53,420 nucleotides of DNA from CADEDV01 sp036383515 (GTDB taxonomy: Bacteria; Bacteroidota; Bacteroidia; Chitinophagales; Chitinophagaceae), in the NCBI GenBank assembly GCA_036383515.1, contig DASVOE010000132.1:1-53420 (forward strand), given 5' to 3'. The notes beneath the pieces are model-generated. The model searched no databases. It saw only the letters and a program-made list of their open reading frames with translations, and was not told the origin of the DNA. Positions 34,273 to 43,163 of the stretch are shown here, piece by piece (positions within the stretch are counted from its first letter, which is position 1; every line of letters begins with the position of its first letter). The position numbers were made by a program, and so were the translations under genes.

Positions 34273-35196
34273 ATGGCACTTAACCGGGCCACGTTTAAAA
34301 CCCGTGCAATTACGGCGATTGTTTTTGCAGCTATTATGCTGGCGGGATTACTATGGAATCACTGGAGTTTCTTTATCCTCTTTTCTATTATTCATTTTGG
34401 TTGCTGGTGGGAATACCTGAAGCTGACGGAAAAAATTCATACCACTTTTTTTCATCCTTATATCAAACTGGGATTAATGCTGGTGGGCTATGGGTTGATG
34501 CTTTGGTTTTGCGGACCTGTATATGAAATCAGTGGATATGGGCTAAAAGAAAACATTTCATTGCCTGTATCAATAGCCGGATTTGTTTTTTTGGTGATGG
34601 GAATTTTTCAGAAAAATAATATCAGGCCCAATGCCCTGGGTGTTGCAGCAATAGGATTAATTTATATTTCATTGAGCTGGGGATTGATGATAGATCTATC
34701 CGGGTTTATCCGGCATCTATTTTATACAAGCGATATTGTGATCAGTTTCCCTCCTTTTGATTATTTCAGTGTCCTCATTCCCTGTGCTATTATTCTTTCC
34801 ATCTGGATAAATGATACAATGGCTTACATAGTTGGATCAGTTATTGGCAAAACGCCTTTATCAAAAATATCGCCTAAAAAAACATGGGAAGGAACTATTG
34901 GAGGCATTGTGCTGTGTATACTTGCAACCGGATTTCTTTTTTCTTCTATTCCCACTGAAATAGTCATACCGGGTTTTCATTTTAGTTTTGCTAACGAAGT
35001 TTGGTATATAATTGCTGGTATCGCTGCCGTTGCCGGCACCTTCGGCGATCTTTTGGAATCAAAACTCAAACGTATGGCCAACGTAAAAGACAGCGGTTCA
35101 CTGATGCCCGGCCATGGTGGATTTTTAGATCGGTTTGATTCATTACTGCTCGCTACTCCCTTTGTTTGGCTGTATGTGAGTTCATTTATGAAGTAA
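34273..35196 (+). CDS. cdsA: Phosphatidate cytidylyltransferase
   Basis: This inner-membrane enzyme makes CDP-diacylglycerol from CTP and phosphatidate, the branch point of phospholipid synthesis. The 307-residue protein has about eight membrane segments and the C-terminal CdsA signature, quoted in parts: SKLKRMANVKDSGSLMPGHGG, FLDRFDS. SPKKTWEGTIGG is also conserved. It lies between the CPBP gene and psd, whose product acts two steps later in the pathway. Confidence 0.95.
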   Translation: MALNRATFKTRAITAIVFAAIMLAGLLWNHWSFFILFSIIHFGCWWEYLKLTEKIHTTFFHPYIKLGLMLVGYGLMLWFCGPVYEISGYGLKENISLPVSIAGFVFLVMGIFQKNNIRPNALGVAAIGLIYISLSWGLMIDLSGFIRHLFYTSDIVISFPPFDYFSVLIPCAIILSIWINDTMAYIVGSVIGKTPLSKISPKKTWEGTIGGIVLCILATGFLFSSIPTEIVIPGFHFSFANEVWYIIAGIAAVAGTFGDLLESKLKRMANVKDSGSLMPGHGGFLDRFDSLLLATPFVWLYVSSFMK

Positions 35197-35242
35197 ACAT
35201 ACAGTGCGGGTTATTACTAACATTCACCTTTGTTCCTTTTCC

Positions 35243-35250
35243 TATATTTG
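35243..35250 (+). promoter_or_regulatory. -7 promoter box TATATTTG for psd
   Basis: Exact TAnnTTTG match 17 bases before the psd ATG, in the short gap after cdsA. It predicts a very short leader. Confidence 0.45.
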
Positions 35251-35267
35251 CGGCTCAACCTGCTTAC

Positions 35268-35924
35268 ATGACCATTCACAAGGAAGGCTATAAGATCATT
35301 GCATGGAGCACCATTATTTTTGGTGTTATCAATATTCTTTCTTTTTATTTTATCAGCTTTTCCATGCCAGCCCTGAGCTGGATCATATTCCTGCTCAGTT
35401 TTGGATTCCTTCTTTTTATTATTTCTTTTTTCAGGCTACCCAAACGAATTCATACTATCCAGGAAAACGCCATCGTTGCACCGGCAGATGGGAAAGTGGT
35501 GGTGATTGAAGAAGTGCAGGCCGATGAATATTTCACCGATCGCCGGATACAGGTTTCTATATTTATGAGCCCAGCTAATGTGCATGTAAACCGTAATCCC
35601 GTAAGTGGTGAAGTAGTGTACAGCCAATATCACAAAGGAAAATATTTAGTAGCCTGGCATCCTAAATCTTCTACAGAGAATGAAAGACACTCAGTAGTGT
35701 ATCGCAGTAACGGAAAAGAGATCCTGGTAAAACAAATTGCGGGTGCAGTTGCCAAACGGATCATTAACTATTTGCAACCGGGTCAGAAAGTGGAACAGGG
35801 TGCGGAGATGGGATTTATTAAATTCGGATCACGGGTTGATCTGCTGTTGCCATTGGATGCAAAAATCCTAGTGAAGATCGGCGATAAGCCACAAGGTGGA
35901 GTGACGGTTATTGCTACGTGGTAA
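35268..35924 (+). CDS. psd: Phosphatidylserine decarboxylase family protein
   Basis: This pyruvoyl enzyme converts phosphatidylserine to phosphatidylethanolamine, the main lipid of these bacteria. The 218-residue short form has two N-terminal hydrophobic segments (about residues 10-30 and 33-53), then NAIVAPADGKVVVIEE, IFMSPANVHVNRNPVSGEV and the self-cleavage site FGSRVD at Gly187-Ser188, where the alpha and beta chains separate. The ATG at 35268 is preferred over an upstream in-frame start inside cdsA. It follows cdsA directly and has its own -7 box. Confidence 0.92.
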   Translation: MTIHKEGYKIIAWSTIIFGVINILSFYFISFSMPALSWIIFLLSFGFLLFIISFFRLPKRIHTIQENAIVAPADGKVVVIEEVQADEYFTDRRIQVSIFMSPANVHVNRNPVSGEVVYSQYHKGKYLVAWHPKSSTENERHSVVYRSNGKEILVKQIAGAVAKRIINYLQPGQKVEQGAEMGFIKFGSRVDLLLPLDAKILVKIGDKPQGGVTVIATW

Positions 35925-35975
35925 CAAACTTGTAATTTTTTTGCATAAAACGTAACTTTAGTAAAAGACTAGTAT

Positions 35976-36209
35976 ATGAGTAATGCAGAAATGAGAAAAA
36001 AGGTAAAAAAATATATTGATGAAGCTGATGATAAAACCGTGAAAATGGTCTACTCCATGCTGGAAGCAGAAAGAGAAGATGACTGGTGGGATGATTTGCC
36101 AAAGGAGGTGAGGGATAGCATTGACAAGGCAATTGCAGAATTAGATGCAGGAAAAGGTATACCTCATGAAGTAGTTATGAAAAAGTATAAAAAATGGTTT
36201 ACAAGATAA
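35976..36209 (+). CDS. Putative antitoxin of a RelE/ParE-type module
   Basis: A 77-residue acidic protein. The N-terminal half is helical (MSNAEMRKKVKKYIDEADD, VKMVYSMLEAE), followed by the WWDDLPKEV stretch and IDKAIAELDAGKGIPHEEV-like residues (GKGIPHEVVMKKYKKW). This layout is common for Bacteroidota antitoxins placed before ParE/RelE toxins: an N-terminal dimerising helix pair and a toxin-wrapping C-terminal tail. The last 16 bases overlap the toxin gene, so translation is coupled. The identity rests mainly on context. Confidence 0.8.
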   Translation: MSNAEMRKKVKKYIDEADDKTVKMVYSMLEAEREDDWWDDLPKEVRDSIDKAIAELDAGKGIPHEVVMKKYKKWFTR

Positions 36210-36496
36210 CCTGGTCATCACTTGCTATCAAAACTTACATAAATAACATTGAATACCTTGAAACAGCATGGACAGAAAGGGAAGTAAAAAATTTCATAGA
36301 TGCTGTAAAAAGAAGAGTTATCCTTTTGTCTTCGAATCCTTACCTCGGTACATTAACTAACAAAAGAAAGAATATTAGAAAATCTGTCATTCATCGGCGT
36401 GTGATTCTTTTTTACAGACCCCAACAGGCTAAAAAAGAGATTGAATTGATCAGGTTTTGGGGTACCAGTCAAAATCCCCGGAGGTTAAAGTTTTAA
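36194..36496 (+). CDS. RelE/ParE family toxin
   Basis: A 100-residue basic protein of the type II toxin superfamily. MVYKITWSSLAIKTYINNIEYL begins with the beta-strand and helix of the fold (quoted in parts: YKITWSSLAIKTYINN), followed by FIDAVKRRVILLSSNPYLG, RKSVIHRRVILFYRPQ and the C-terminal IELIRFWGTSQNPRRL with basic residues. Family members either cleave mRNA on the ribosome or poison gyrase; the sequence does not decide between them. Its stop codon overlaps that of the convergent phosphatase gene by four bases. Confidence 0.87.
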   Translation: MVYKITWSSLAIKTYINNIEYLETAWTEREVKNFIDAVKRRVILLSSNPYLGTLTNKRKNIRKSVIHRRVILFYRPQQAKKEIELIRFWGTSQNPRRLKF

Positions 36497-37203
36497 AATA
36501 TTTCTTCCAGCTCTTTTAGCGAATACACCGTATAGGTCGGCAGTTTTTTATCCATAACAACTATTGGTTCTTTTGTCAGGTGATTTACATGCACCTGGTC
36601 AATACCAGCATTCATGGCTCCTAATATATCTACTTCGATCGTATCACCGATCATTATACTTTCTTCGGGCCTGGCCCCCGTTTTATTAAACGCATATTCA
36701 AAAATCTCTTTCTTTGGCTTTAAACTATTAGATCCTTCAGAGGTAATAACGTGATTGAAAAAAATATTCAATCCCGAATACAGGAGTTTGCTATGCTGTG
36801 TTTTCTCAAATCCATTCGTGATAAGATGAAGTTGATACTTTTTATCAGCCAGGTATTGCAGTAGCTCTTTGGTGTAAGGGAATAATAAGGTTCGGGTTGG
36901 CAACAGGTCAAGAAACCGGATGTTCATGGCAGCAGCCAGTTTATCGTCAGCTATTTTAAAATCAAGCAGGGCCAGCCACATTCTTTTTACCCGCAACTCT
37001 TCCTGTTTGATATAGCCATTGCGGTAACGTTCCCACAGCTTCTCATTGTGTACGAGATAGTTTTTATAAAATAGCTCAAAATCGTCCACGCCCCGTTCCT
37101 GCAATTTCAATTCTTCATATAAATGTGAAAGCGTGGCCCGGGCATTGGCTTCAAAATCCCAGAGGGTATGGTCAAGATCAAAAAAGAGATGTTTATACTT
37201 CAT
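36493..37203 (-). CDS. YjjG family HAD hydrolase (noncanonical pyrimidine nucleotidase)
   Basis: A cytoplasmic HAD-superfamily phosphatase of 236 residues. The three HAD motifs are FFDLDHTLWDFE near residue 8, the ITNG serine/threonine motif, and GDTIEVDILGAMNAG with the paired acidic residues; the lysine lies in LKPKKEIF. The cap domain of helices between motifs 1 and 2 and the starting MKYKHLFFDLDHTLWDF are typical of the YjjG group, which removes phosphate from damaged pyrimidine nucleotides. The start at 37203 fits better than the longer frame to 37239. It is divergent from the SDR gene with 54 bases between them. Confidence 0.88.
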   Translation of the reverse strand: MKYKHLFFDLDHTLWDFEANARATLSHLYEELKLQERGVDDFELFYKNYLVHNEKLWERYRNGYIKQEELRVKRMWLALLDFKIADDKLAAAMNIRFLDLLPTRTLLFPYTKELLQYLADKKYQLHLITNGFEKTQHSKLLYSGLNIFFNHVITSEGSNSLKPKKEIFEYAFNKTGARPEESIMIGDTIEVDILGAMNAGIDQVHVNHLTKEPIVVMDKKLPTYTVYSLKELEEIF

Positions 37204-37257
37204 TAGATTTGCAAAGAAACTGAAATATTCAATACTCATTCAACAGCAATATTTTTA

Positions 37258-37956
37258 ATGACGATTATTATTACAGGTGCTTCAAAAGGAATCGGCAAAG
37301 CCGTAGCGGAAATATTTGCTGCCCATGGTCATGACCTGCTCATCTGTGCAAGAAACGAAGTGACGTTGTATAAAACAATGGAAGAGTTAACTACCCGGTT
37401 TCCTGCTGTTACCATTAAGGCAAAACCAATTGATCTTAGTATAAAGGAACAGGCACAGGAATTTGGTCGCTGGTGTTTGCAACAGGCTACCCCGGATATC
37501 CTGATCAATAATGCAGGTTTATTTGAACCGGGTAGCGTCTATAACGAACCAGACGGAACATTGGAAAGTCAATTATCCGTTAACCTGCATAGCGCTTATC
37601 ATTTAACACGAACACTTTTGCCCGGGATGATGGAAAGAAAAAGCGGTCATATTTTCAATATGTGTTCTATCGCTTCATTACATGCTTATCCGAATGGAGG
37701 TGCTTATAGCATCAGCAAATTTGCACTTTACGGATTTACTAAAAACCTCCGGGAAGAGATGAAGCAATATAGTATCAAGGTAACAGCTGTGATTTCGGGT
37801 GCTGTAATGAGTGATTCATGGAGCAATTTTGATAATTCTTCCAAACGGATCATGGAGGCCAGTGATATTGCAAAACTTATTTATGCTGCTTCACAACTAT
37901 CTCCACAAGCCTGCGTAGAAGATATTCTTATCCGCCCACAATTGGGTGACCTGTAA
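37258..37956 (+). CDS. Short-chain dehydrogenase/reductase
   Basis: A 232-residue NAD(P)-dependent oxidoreductase of the classical SDR type. The cofactor motif TGASKGIG is at the N-terminus (residues 6-13), NNAG follows near residue 85, the catalytic serine lies in NMCSIAS, and the YSISK motif supplies Tyr and Lys. Arg/Asn after the second strand (CARNE) suggest preference for NADP(H). The substrate cannot be deduced. It shares a 54-base divergent control region with the YjjG-like gene. Confidence 0.9.
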   Translation: MTIIITGASKGIGKAVAEIFAAHGHDLLICARNEVTLYKTMEELTTRFPAVTIKAKPIDLSIKEQAQEFGRWCLQQATPDILINNAGLFEPGSVYNEPDGTLESQLSVNLHSAYHLTRTLLPGMMERKSGHIFNMCSIASLHAYPNGGAYSISKFALYGFTKNLREEMKQYSIKVTAVISGAVMSDSWSNFDNSSKRIMEASDIAKLIYAASQLSPQACVEDILIRPQLGDL

Positions 37957-38038
37957 CCACCCGCATCCTGTTTCTTCCCGCCAGTATATTTTCAACCCGG
38001 CTTTGCCAGCGCTGTTATACTTTTAGGATGGTTGAAAA

Positions 38039-39820
38039 ATGAAAAAACCGGTTTTCATATTTGTTGCTGTTATTGTAACCCTTGTTCTCAGGGCCCAGGT
38101 GGTTTTTACAACGCTGGTACCCAAGGAATCTATTGTAGAGGGTGAATCATTCCGTGTGCAGTATGTAATAGAAGGCGCAGAAAAGGTTATTAATTTTAAA
38201 TCTCCCTCCTTTTCACCTTTCAGATTAGTAAGCGGTCCTGAAATATATCCCGGCCAGATCGTTGAATCGTCTAAAGTTATTCCTACCCGCAACACGATCT
38301 ACACGTTGCAGGCCCGGCAGCCGGGGATGTATAAAATACCAGGTGCTGCGGCGACCGTAAATGGTGAGTTGATAAAAAGTAATGCCGCATGGGTAACTGT
38401 GATTAGTCGTGCAGAAGCAAACAGGCGACGAATCCAAAATGGCGAACTACAGGATAATTTATCTTATCTGCGACCAGGTGAAGATCCGTATGAAAAGATA
38501 AAACAGAATCTTTTTGTGAAAGTGGCCGTGAATAAGAAAATATGTTTTGCCGGAGAACCTATAGTGGCCACCTTCAAATTGTATTCAAGACTGCAATCAA
38601 GATCGGAGATTTATAAAAATCCCGGTCTATACGGTTTTACGGTGCAGGAGATGATAGGGGTTAATGATAAACGGATGGACGAAGAAATGCTGAGTGGAAA
38701 ATTATTTGACGTTCATACGATCCGCAAAGTACAATTATACCCCCTGCAGGCCGGAAGCTTCAGCATCGACCCAATGGAAATAAAAAATAAGGTTGAATTT
38801 TCCCGGAGCACAGTAAATCAAAAAACGGAACAGGAAGTAGTAGAAGGTGTTTTTGAAGATAAGGTACAGGCCACTGATCCCGGTAAAGAAATAGTTGAAA
38901 CAATTATCCGTTCCGAACCAGTTAGCATTATTGTAAAACCATTGCCGGTTAAAAATAAACCGGACGACTTTACGGGTGCTACGGGAAGGTTTACCATTCA
39001 TGCCTTCATTGAAAAAAATGAATTGGCCAGGAATGAAGAAGGGTATCTCAATATCAGCATAACGGGTAAAGGGAATTTCAGCCAGTTATCGGCTCCCGTC
39101 ATTGCATGGCCGGTTGGCATGGAAGGATTCGAGCCTTTGGTCAATGATTCGTTGGATAAATCAACAACTCCATTAACCGGGAGTAAAAAGTTCAGGTATG
39201 CTTTTGTAGCGGCACATGCCGGGAAATATGAGTTGCCGGCAATATCTTTTTCTTTTTATGATCCCGATAGCAACCGGTATAAAACGATTCGGTCTAACCC
39301 GGTAACAGTAAATGTAAGCACTGTTGGAAAAGCTCAACCTGCAAGAACAGCTAATAAAACTTCTATTACCGACATTAATCATAAAGCCAGTATGGTGGCT
39401 GCCTGTATCATTGTTTTCCTGTTATTGGGAGTAATGATATACTGGATCACTAAAAAAAAGGACAAACAAGTGACGGAACCTCCCGGTAAATGGATAATGC
39501 CGGATATAACTATTGATGAAATATTAAAACCTGCCTACCTGCTGATCCCTGCTGCAGATAAAGATTTTTATGCCGTGCTTTATCAATCTGTCTGGAAATA
39601 CCTGGGTAGCCATTTTTATCTCCAGGGAAGTGAAATGAATAAATATACACTGGTTAAAAAAATGCTTGATGCCGGTAAATCGCCGGAACTCATTAACAAT
39701 CTTCACCAGGTTTTAGAGCATTGCGAAGCTGGCATGTTTACCAATGCAACACTGGAAGAGAACAAAGAAGCATTGCTGGCGAAAGTGAAGAAGTTGCTGG
39801 AGGAGGTGAAAGCGAATTAA
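38039..39820 (+). CDS. batD: BatD family protein
   Basis: A 593-residue envelope protein. The signal peptide is MKKPVFIFVAVIVTLVLRAQ. The periplasmic part (about residues 20-450) begins VVFTTLVPKESIVEGESF and contains several beta-sandwich repeats, including FVKVAVNKKICFAGEPIVA. One membrane helix follows near residues 452-472 (MVAACIIVFLLLGVMIYWI), then a cytoplasmic tail of about 115 residues. This architecture is that of BatD from the aerotolerance (Bat) operon, which also encodes MoxR-type ATPase and VWA proteins. No BatA, BatB or BatC gene lies beside it, which is unusual. Confidence 0.85.
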   Translation: MKKPVFIFVAVIVTLVLRAQVVFTTLVPKESIVEGESFRVQYVIEGAEKVINFKSPSFSPFRLVSGPEIYPGQIVESSKVIPTRNTIYTLQARQPGMYKIPGAAATVNGELIKSNAAWVTVISRAEANRRRIQNGELQDNLSYLRPGEDPYEKIKQNLFVKVAVNKKICFAGEPIVATFKLYSRLQSRSEIYKNPGLYGFTVQEMIGVNDKRMDEEMLSGKLFDVHTIRKVQLYPLQAGSFSIDPMEIKNKVEFSRSTVNQKTEQEVVEGVFEDKVQATDPGKEIVETIIRSEPVSIIVKPLPVKNKPDDFTGATGRFTIHAFIEKNELARNEEGYLNISITGKGNFSQLSAPVIAWPVGMEGFEPLVNDSLDKSTTPLTGSKKFRYAFVAAHAGKYELPAISFSFYDPDSNRYKTIRSNPVTVNVSTVGKAQPARTANKTSITDINHKASMVAACIIVFLLLGVMIYWITKKKDKQVTEPPGKWIMPDITIDEILKPAYLLIPAADKDFYAVLYQSVWKYLGSHFYLQGSEMNKYTLVKKMLDAGKSPELINNLHQVLEHCEAGMFTNATLEENKEALLAKVKKLLEEVKAN

Positions 39821-39827
39821 AGAAAGA

Positions 39828-40535
39828 TCACTCTGCATATTTATATCCCACTCCTCTTACAGAATGAAAATACTTTGGATTGCGGCTGTCGGCTTCAAAA
39901 TACTTGCGGAAGTTCAGAATAAAATTATCTATTGTTCGGGTGGTAGGATATACATTATAGCCCCATACCGCCTGCAGGATCTTTTCACGGGGCACTACTT
40001 CGTTTTTATTTTCGATGAGTAGTTTCAGCAGCATAGTTTCTTTTTTGCTGAGTTGAATTTTTCCACCTCCCTGTGTGCTGGCTTCCTGTGCCTTGAAATC
40101 AATGATATTATCACCAAATGTATAGCTGTTGCCAATCGAAGATTTATCCTGTAACTTTTTATTCTTATTGATCAGTTTATGTACTCTTAATAAAAGCTCT
40201 TCCAGGTTAAATGGTTTGGTGAGATAGTCGTCCGCTCCTTTTTTTAACCCCAGCACCCTGTCAGCACTGCTGTTCTTGGCGCTTAAAATAAGAATAGGTA
40301 CTTCATTATTGCTAAGGCGGATCGTTTCGGTTACATTGATGCCATCCATTTCCGGTAGCATCACATCGAGAATGATGAGATCGAAATATTCAGCCTGGAT
40401 CGCTTTTAATGCAGCGGCACCATCAAAAGCGGAAGTAACATCATATCCTTCCAGCTCGAGGTTAAGCCGGAGAGCTTCATGCAGATTTTCTTCATCTTCC
40501 ACTAATAAAACCGATGTCTTCTTTTCGTCACTCAT
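39828..40535 (-). CDS. Response regulator, OmpR/PhoB type
   Basis: A 235-residue DNA-binding response regulator. The receiver domain has the acidic pair Glu13-Asp14, phosphoacceptor Asp57 in LIILDVMLPEMDG, and the conserved lysine in DYLTKPFNLEEL. The C-terminal winged helix (about residues 135-233) ends TIDNFILNFRKYFE and YFHSVRGVGYKYAE, as in OmpR/PhoB members. It starts three bases after the kinase stop, so the two are one operon. Target genes are unknown. It converges on batD with only seven bases between stops. Confidence 0.93.
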   Translation of the reverse strand: MSDEKKTSVLLVEDEENLHEALRLNLELEGYDVTSAFDGAAALKAIQAEYFDLIILDVMLPEMDGINVTETIRLSNNEVPILILSAKNSSADRVLGLKKGADDYLTKPFNLEELLLRVHKLINKNKKLQDKSSIGNSYTFGDNIIDFKAQEASTQGGGKIQLSKKETMLLKLLIENKNEVVPREKILQAVWGYNVYPTTRTIDNFILNFRKYFEADSRNPKYFHSVRGVGYKYAE

Positions 40536-40538
40536 GAT

Positions 40539-41528
40539 CTACAGATAAAAGCTGACACTAAAAATACTTCCCCGCGGAGCATTGTTTGTCACCACTATGC
40601 CAGCATTGTGGTACTTTGAAATTATACTGCAAAGATAAAGCCCAAGACCTGTTCCCTGTGTTTTACGGGTAGATTCATTGCCCACCCGGTAAAATTTTGT
40701 GAAGATATTTTTCTTTTCCTCATCAGGGATGCCCATGCCTTCATCCATTACCTGTAGTTGGATACATTCTTTCTGGTGATGTAATAATGCAGTTATCGCG
40801 GTTTCTTTTGGTGAATACTTGATCGCATTCTCCAGCAGGTTATTGATCAGCATCTGTAATAATAAAGCATCTCCTTTTACATCAGCATCGGGTTCTATAT
40901 GATCAATAAAATTCCTTTCGGGAAACCTTTCCCTGAAATTATTGATGCAATCCTTGAACAGATCTGACAAGTCAAGCTCTTCTTTGGTAGTGGTATAACC
41001 GCCTCCTTCTAATTGAGAGGAGATAAGAATATTATTGGTCAAAAAAGCAAGCCGCTCTGTTTCTTCCAGCGTCATCCGCAGCAATTTTTTTTGTTTGTCC
41101 GGCTCCAGCGTATACTTCTGCATCGTTTCCAGGTTAAGCTTAGCCACGGAGATAGGAGTTTTCAATTCGTGAGTGACAGCCATCATAAAATTTTGCTGCT
41201 GTTGTTGCATTTTGAACTGCCTTCGGGCAGAGCGATACACAAAACCGGCGCCGATCAGGATCAGGATCAGAAAAGTGATACCTTCAGCAATATACTTGGC
41301 CGTATTTCTCCTGTTGATATTGTTCGTGTGATTCAATGCTTTTGCAAGCTCGGCGGGGCTAATTGTATTTTTGCGGGCATAAGTGTTTTCATATTGCGCT
41401 GAGGTTAGCTGCTGGTTTTGTTTTTCCAGTGAGATAAACCACCATACCAGCGCTGCGATAATATAGACAAGCAACATCCAGTAAATGAACGTTGTTCTTC
41501 TTAACCTTTTGCGGCCAGTCTCGTTCAT
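40539..41528 (-). CDS. Sensor histidine kinase
   Basis: A 329-residue membrane kinase. Two membrane helices (about residues 13-33 and 79-98) enclose a short periplasmic loop of about 45 residues with no recognisable sensor fold. The H-box AVTHELKTPISVAKLN holds His120. The N-box LINNLLENAIKYSPKE and the G-boxes DEGMGIPDEE and GTGLGLYLCSIISKYH form the ATPase domain. It follows the GldH gene after nine bases and precedes the response regulator, so its natural signal might be linked to the envelope. The short loop suggests it senses a membrane or protein partner. Confidence 0.93.
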   Translation of the reverse strand: MNETGRKRLRRTTFIYWMLLVYIIAALVWWFISLEKQNQQLTSAQYENTYARKNTISPAELAKALNHTNNINRRNTAKYIAEGITFLILILIGAGFVYRSARRQFKMQQQQQNFMMAVTHELKTPISVAKLNLETMQKYTLEPDKQKKLLRMTLEETERLAFLTNNILISSQLEGGGYTTTKEELDLSDLFKDCINNFRERFPERNFIDHIEPDADVKGDALLLQMLINNLLENAIKYSPKETAITALLHHQKECIQLQVMDEGMGIPDEEKKNIFTKFYRVGNESTRKTQGTGLGLYLCSIISKYHNAGIVVTNNAPRGSIFSVSFYL

Positions 41529-41537
41529 AAAAGATCA

Positions 41538-42017
41538 TTATTGCTTCTCAATACGTATGCCTGCATCCACTACATGCTCCAGTGGATCTTCCCGCATGAT
41601 CTGCTCCAGTGTAAAATTATAGACACCTGCTTTTAAAGGCTGTGCTTCACCTAAAGGAAGGCGAAGTTCATAAATATCATCCATGCCCGTTCCAAACCAG
41701 CCTTTTTCATTGCTGGCAAGTGCAAGATCCTGTTGAATTTTTATAGCAGTATCCTGTCCCGGAATTTGCGCATAAACATTCACATAGATATTATTAAAGC
41801 TATACTTTTCGGTATGACGCAGTACAAGAAATAATTGATAGCGGGCCGTTGTATCTTTTATGGTGAATGTAAAGACTGGTTTAAAACTGCTTTTCCATTT
41901 TTGGGCAGGAATAGGAACTGTTTTTTCGTAAAGATCAACGGTGGTGCAGGAAGTAGCTATAAACAGGGCGCTGATAGCTATGGCTAAAAAAATACGAAAG
42001 TTCTTAAAAGCGTTCAA
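41538..42017 (-). CDS. gldH: Gliding motility lipoprotein GldH
   Basis: A 159-residue lipoprotein. The signal peptide ends in a lipobox with Cys24 (LFIATSC). The body, a beta-rich domain with LFLVLRHTEKYSFNNIYVNV, ASNEKGWFGTGMDDIYELRL, FTLEQIMREDPLEHV and the final DAGIRIEKQ, matches GldH as known from Flavobacterium johnsoniae, where it is needed for gliding. The start codon is TTG; no ATG is available in a suitable place. It leads the operon with the sensor kinase and response regulator. An exact -7 box lies 13 bases upstream. Confidence 0.88.
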   Translation of the reverse strand: MNAFKNFRIFLAIAISALFIATSCTTVDLYEKTVPIPAQKWKSSFKPVFTFTIKDTTARYQLFLVLRHTEKYSFNNIYVNVYAQIPGQDTAIKIQQDLALASNEKGWFGTGMDDIYELRLPLGEAQPLKAGVYNFTLEQIMREDPLEHVVDAGIRIEKQ

Positions 42018-42030
42018 GGATAATTTTTTT

Positions 42031-42038
42031 CAAATGTA
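42031..42038 (-). promoter_or_regulatory. -7 promoter box TACATTTG for the gldH operon
   Basis: Exact TAnnTTTG match on the minus strand ending 13 bases before the TTG start of gldH. It would drive gldH, the kinase and the regulator. Confidence 0.45.
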
Positions 42039-42089
42039 ATCAAGAAGACTCAATCAGGCTAATAGCTTGCACCAAAGGTGCACAGCTTT

Positions 42090-42965
42090 CTATAGAACGT
42101 TTAGTACCTGCTCCTTTGCCTTTTCCAATTCATCTTTCATCAGCACTACGCATTTCTGAATGGTAGAATCATACGCTTTTGAGCCGGTGGTATTGATCTC
42201 CCGGCCGATCTCCTGCAGGATAAACGACAATTTCTTTCCTTTTGATTCTTCGGGTTCTTTAAGGATGGCATTAAAATAATCACAATGGTTTTTAAGCCTT
42301 ACCTGTTCTTCCGTAATGTCGATCTTTTCTATATAATATATAAGTTCCTGCTCCAGGCGGTTGGCATCATAATTTTCTTTGCCCACATTTTCTTCGAGCA
42401 GCCGGGTAATGCCTTCACGGATCTTTTGCTGGCGCAAAGGTTCCAGCTTTATCACTTCTTCCTGCTGCTTTGTTATATTGGAAATGCGCTGAACCAGTTC
42501 TTCCTCCAACGACCTGCCTTCATCCAGGCGATGTGAATTGAGGTTTTCAATGGCAGCGAGCAATACATTCTCAAAATCATCCCATTCTTTATCACTAAGG
42601 GTTTCGCTGCTGGGGGTGATCACTTCCGGAAGCTTGACAAGCGTACTCAGGATATGTGAGGGATCAAGACCCAGTGTGGCAGAAAGTTCAGCAAGTGGTT
42701 TATAATATGCTTTGGCCAGGTCGGTATTGATGGTAACAGGTCTTGCATCGCCGGTATCTTTTAAACTGATCGTACAATCCACACTACCCCTGGCTAATTT
42801 TTCTGACAGCAGGCGGCGAATGTCAAATTCAAAGGGTTTTAAAATAGCCGGTAATTTTAAAGACAACTCGAATTGTTTTCCATTCAGCGATTTAATATCA
42901 ACCAGGAAAGTTTTATTTCCTACGTTTTTTTCGGCTCTTCCAAAACCGGTCATTGATTTTAGCAT
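42090..42965 (-). CDS. YicC family endoribonuclease
   Basis: A 291-residue cytoplasmic protein. It starts MLKSMTGFGRAEKNVGNKTF, with the family hallmark SMTGFG, and has IKSLNGKQFELSLKLP, LARGSVDCTISL, and the C-terminal LSFILQEIGREINTTGSKA with the conserved glutamates. YicC-type proteins have been reported to act as endoribonucleases on small RNAs in other bacteria. The length is normal. It lies 72 bases upstream of gldH in the same direction. Confidence 0.92.
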   Translation of the reverse strand: MLKSMTGFGRAEKNVGNKTFLVDIKSLNGKQFELSLKLPAILKPFEFDIRRLLSEKLARGSVDCTISLKDTGDARPVTINTDLAKAYYKPLAELSATLGLDPSHILSTLVKLPEVITPSSETLSDKEWDDFENVLLAAIENLNSHRLDEGRSLEEELVQRISNITKQQEEVIKLEPLRQQKIREGITRLLEENVGKENYDANRLEQELIYYIEKIDITEEQVRLKNHCDYFNAILKEPEESKGKKLSFILQEIGREINTTGSKAYDSTIQKCVVLMKDELEKAKEQVLNVL

Positions 42966-43133
42966 GTAATAAATATTGAGATAGTAGTAAAGGTATCTTA
43001 ATTATTCAATACCCCTGCATAGCGTAAAGTAATGATGTTTTAAGATAAGAACAACATCAATAAGGATCATGAACGTAAACGGAACGTTGTTATAAAAGGC
43101 AGGATAACATCTTGCCGAAGTATAAATAACCGG

Positions 43134-43163
43134 AATAAAAAATCCCCCTGGAAAACCAGGAGG
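43134..43163 (-). terminator. Minus-facing terminator-like hairpin
   Basis: CCCCCTGG (43144-43151) pairs with CCAGGAGG (43156-43163), one mismatch, around AAAA. Read leftward, the stem is followed by ATTTTTTATT, a good T-run. No annotated minus-strand gene lies to its right, so the transcript it would end is unknown. Confidence 0.55.
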
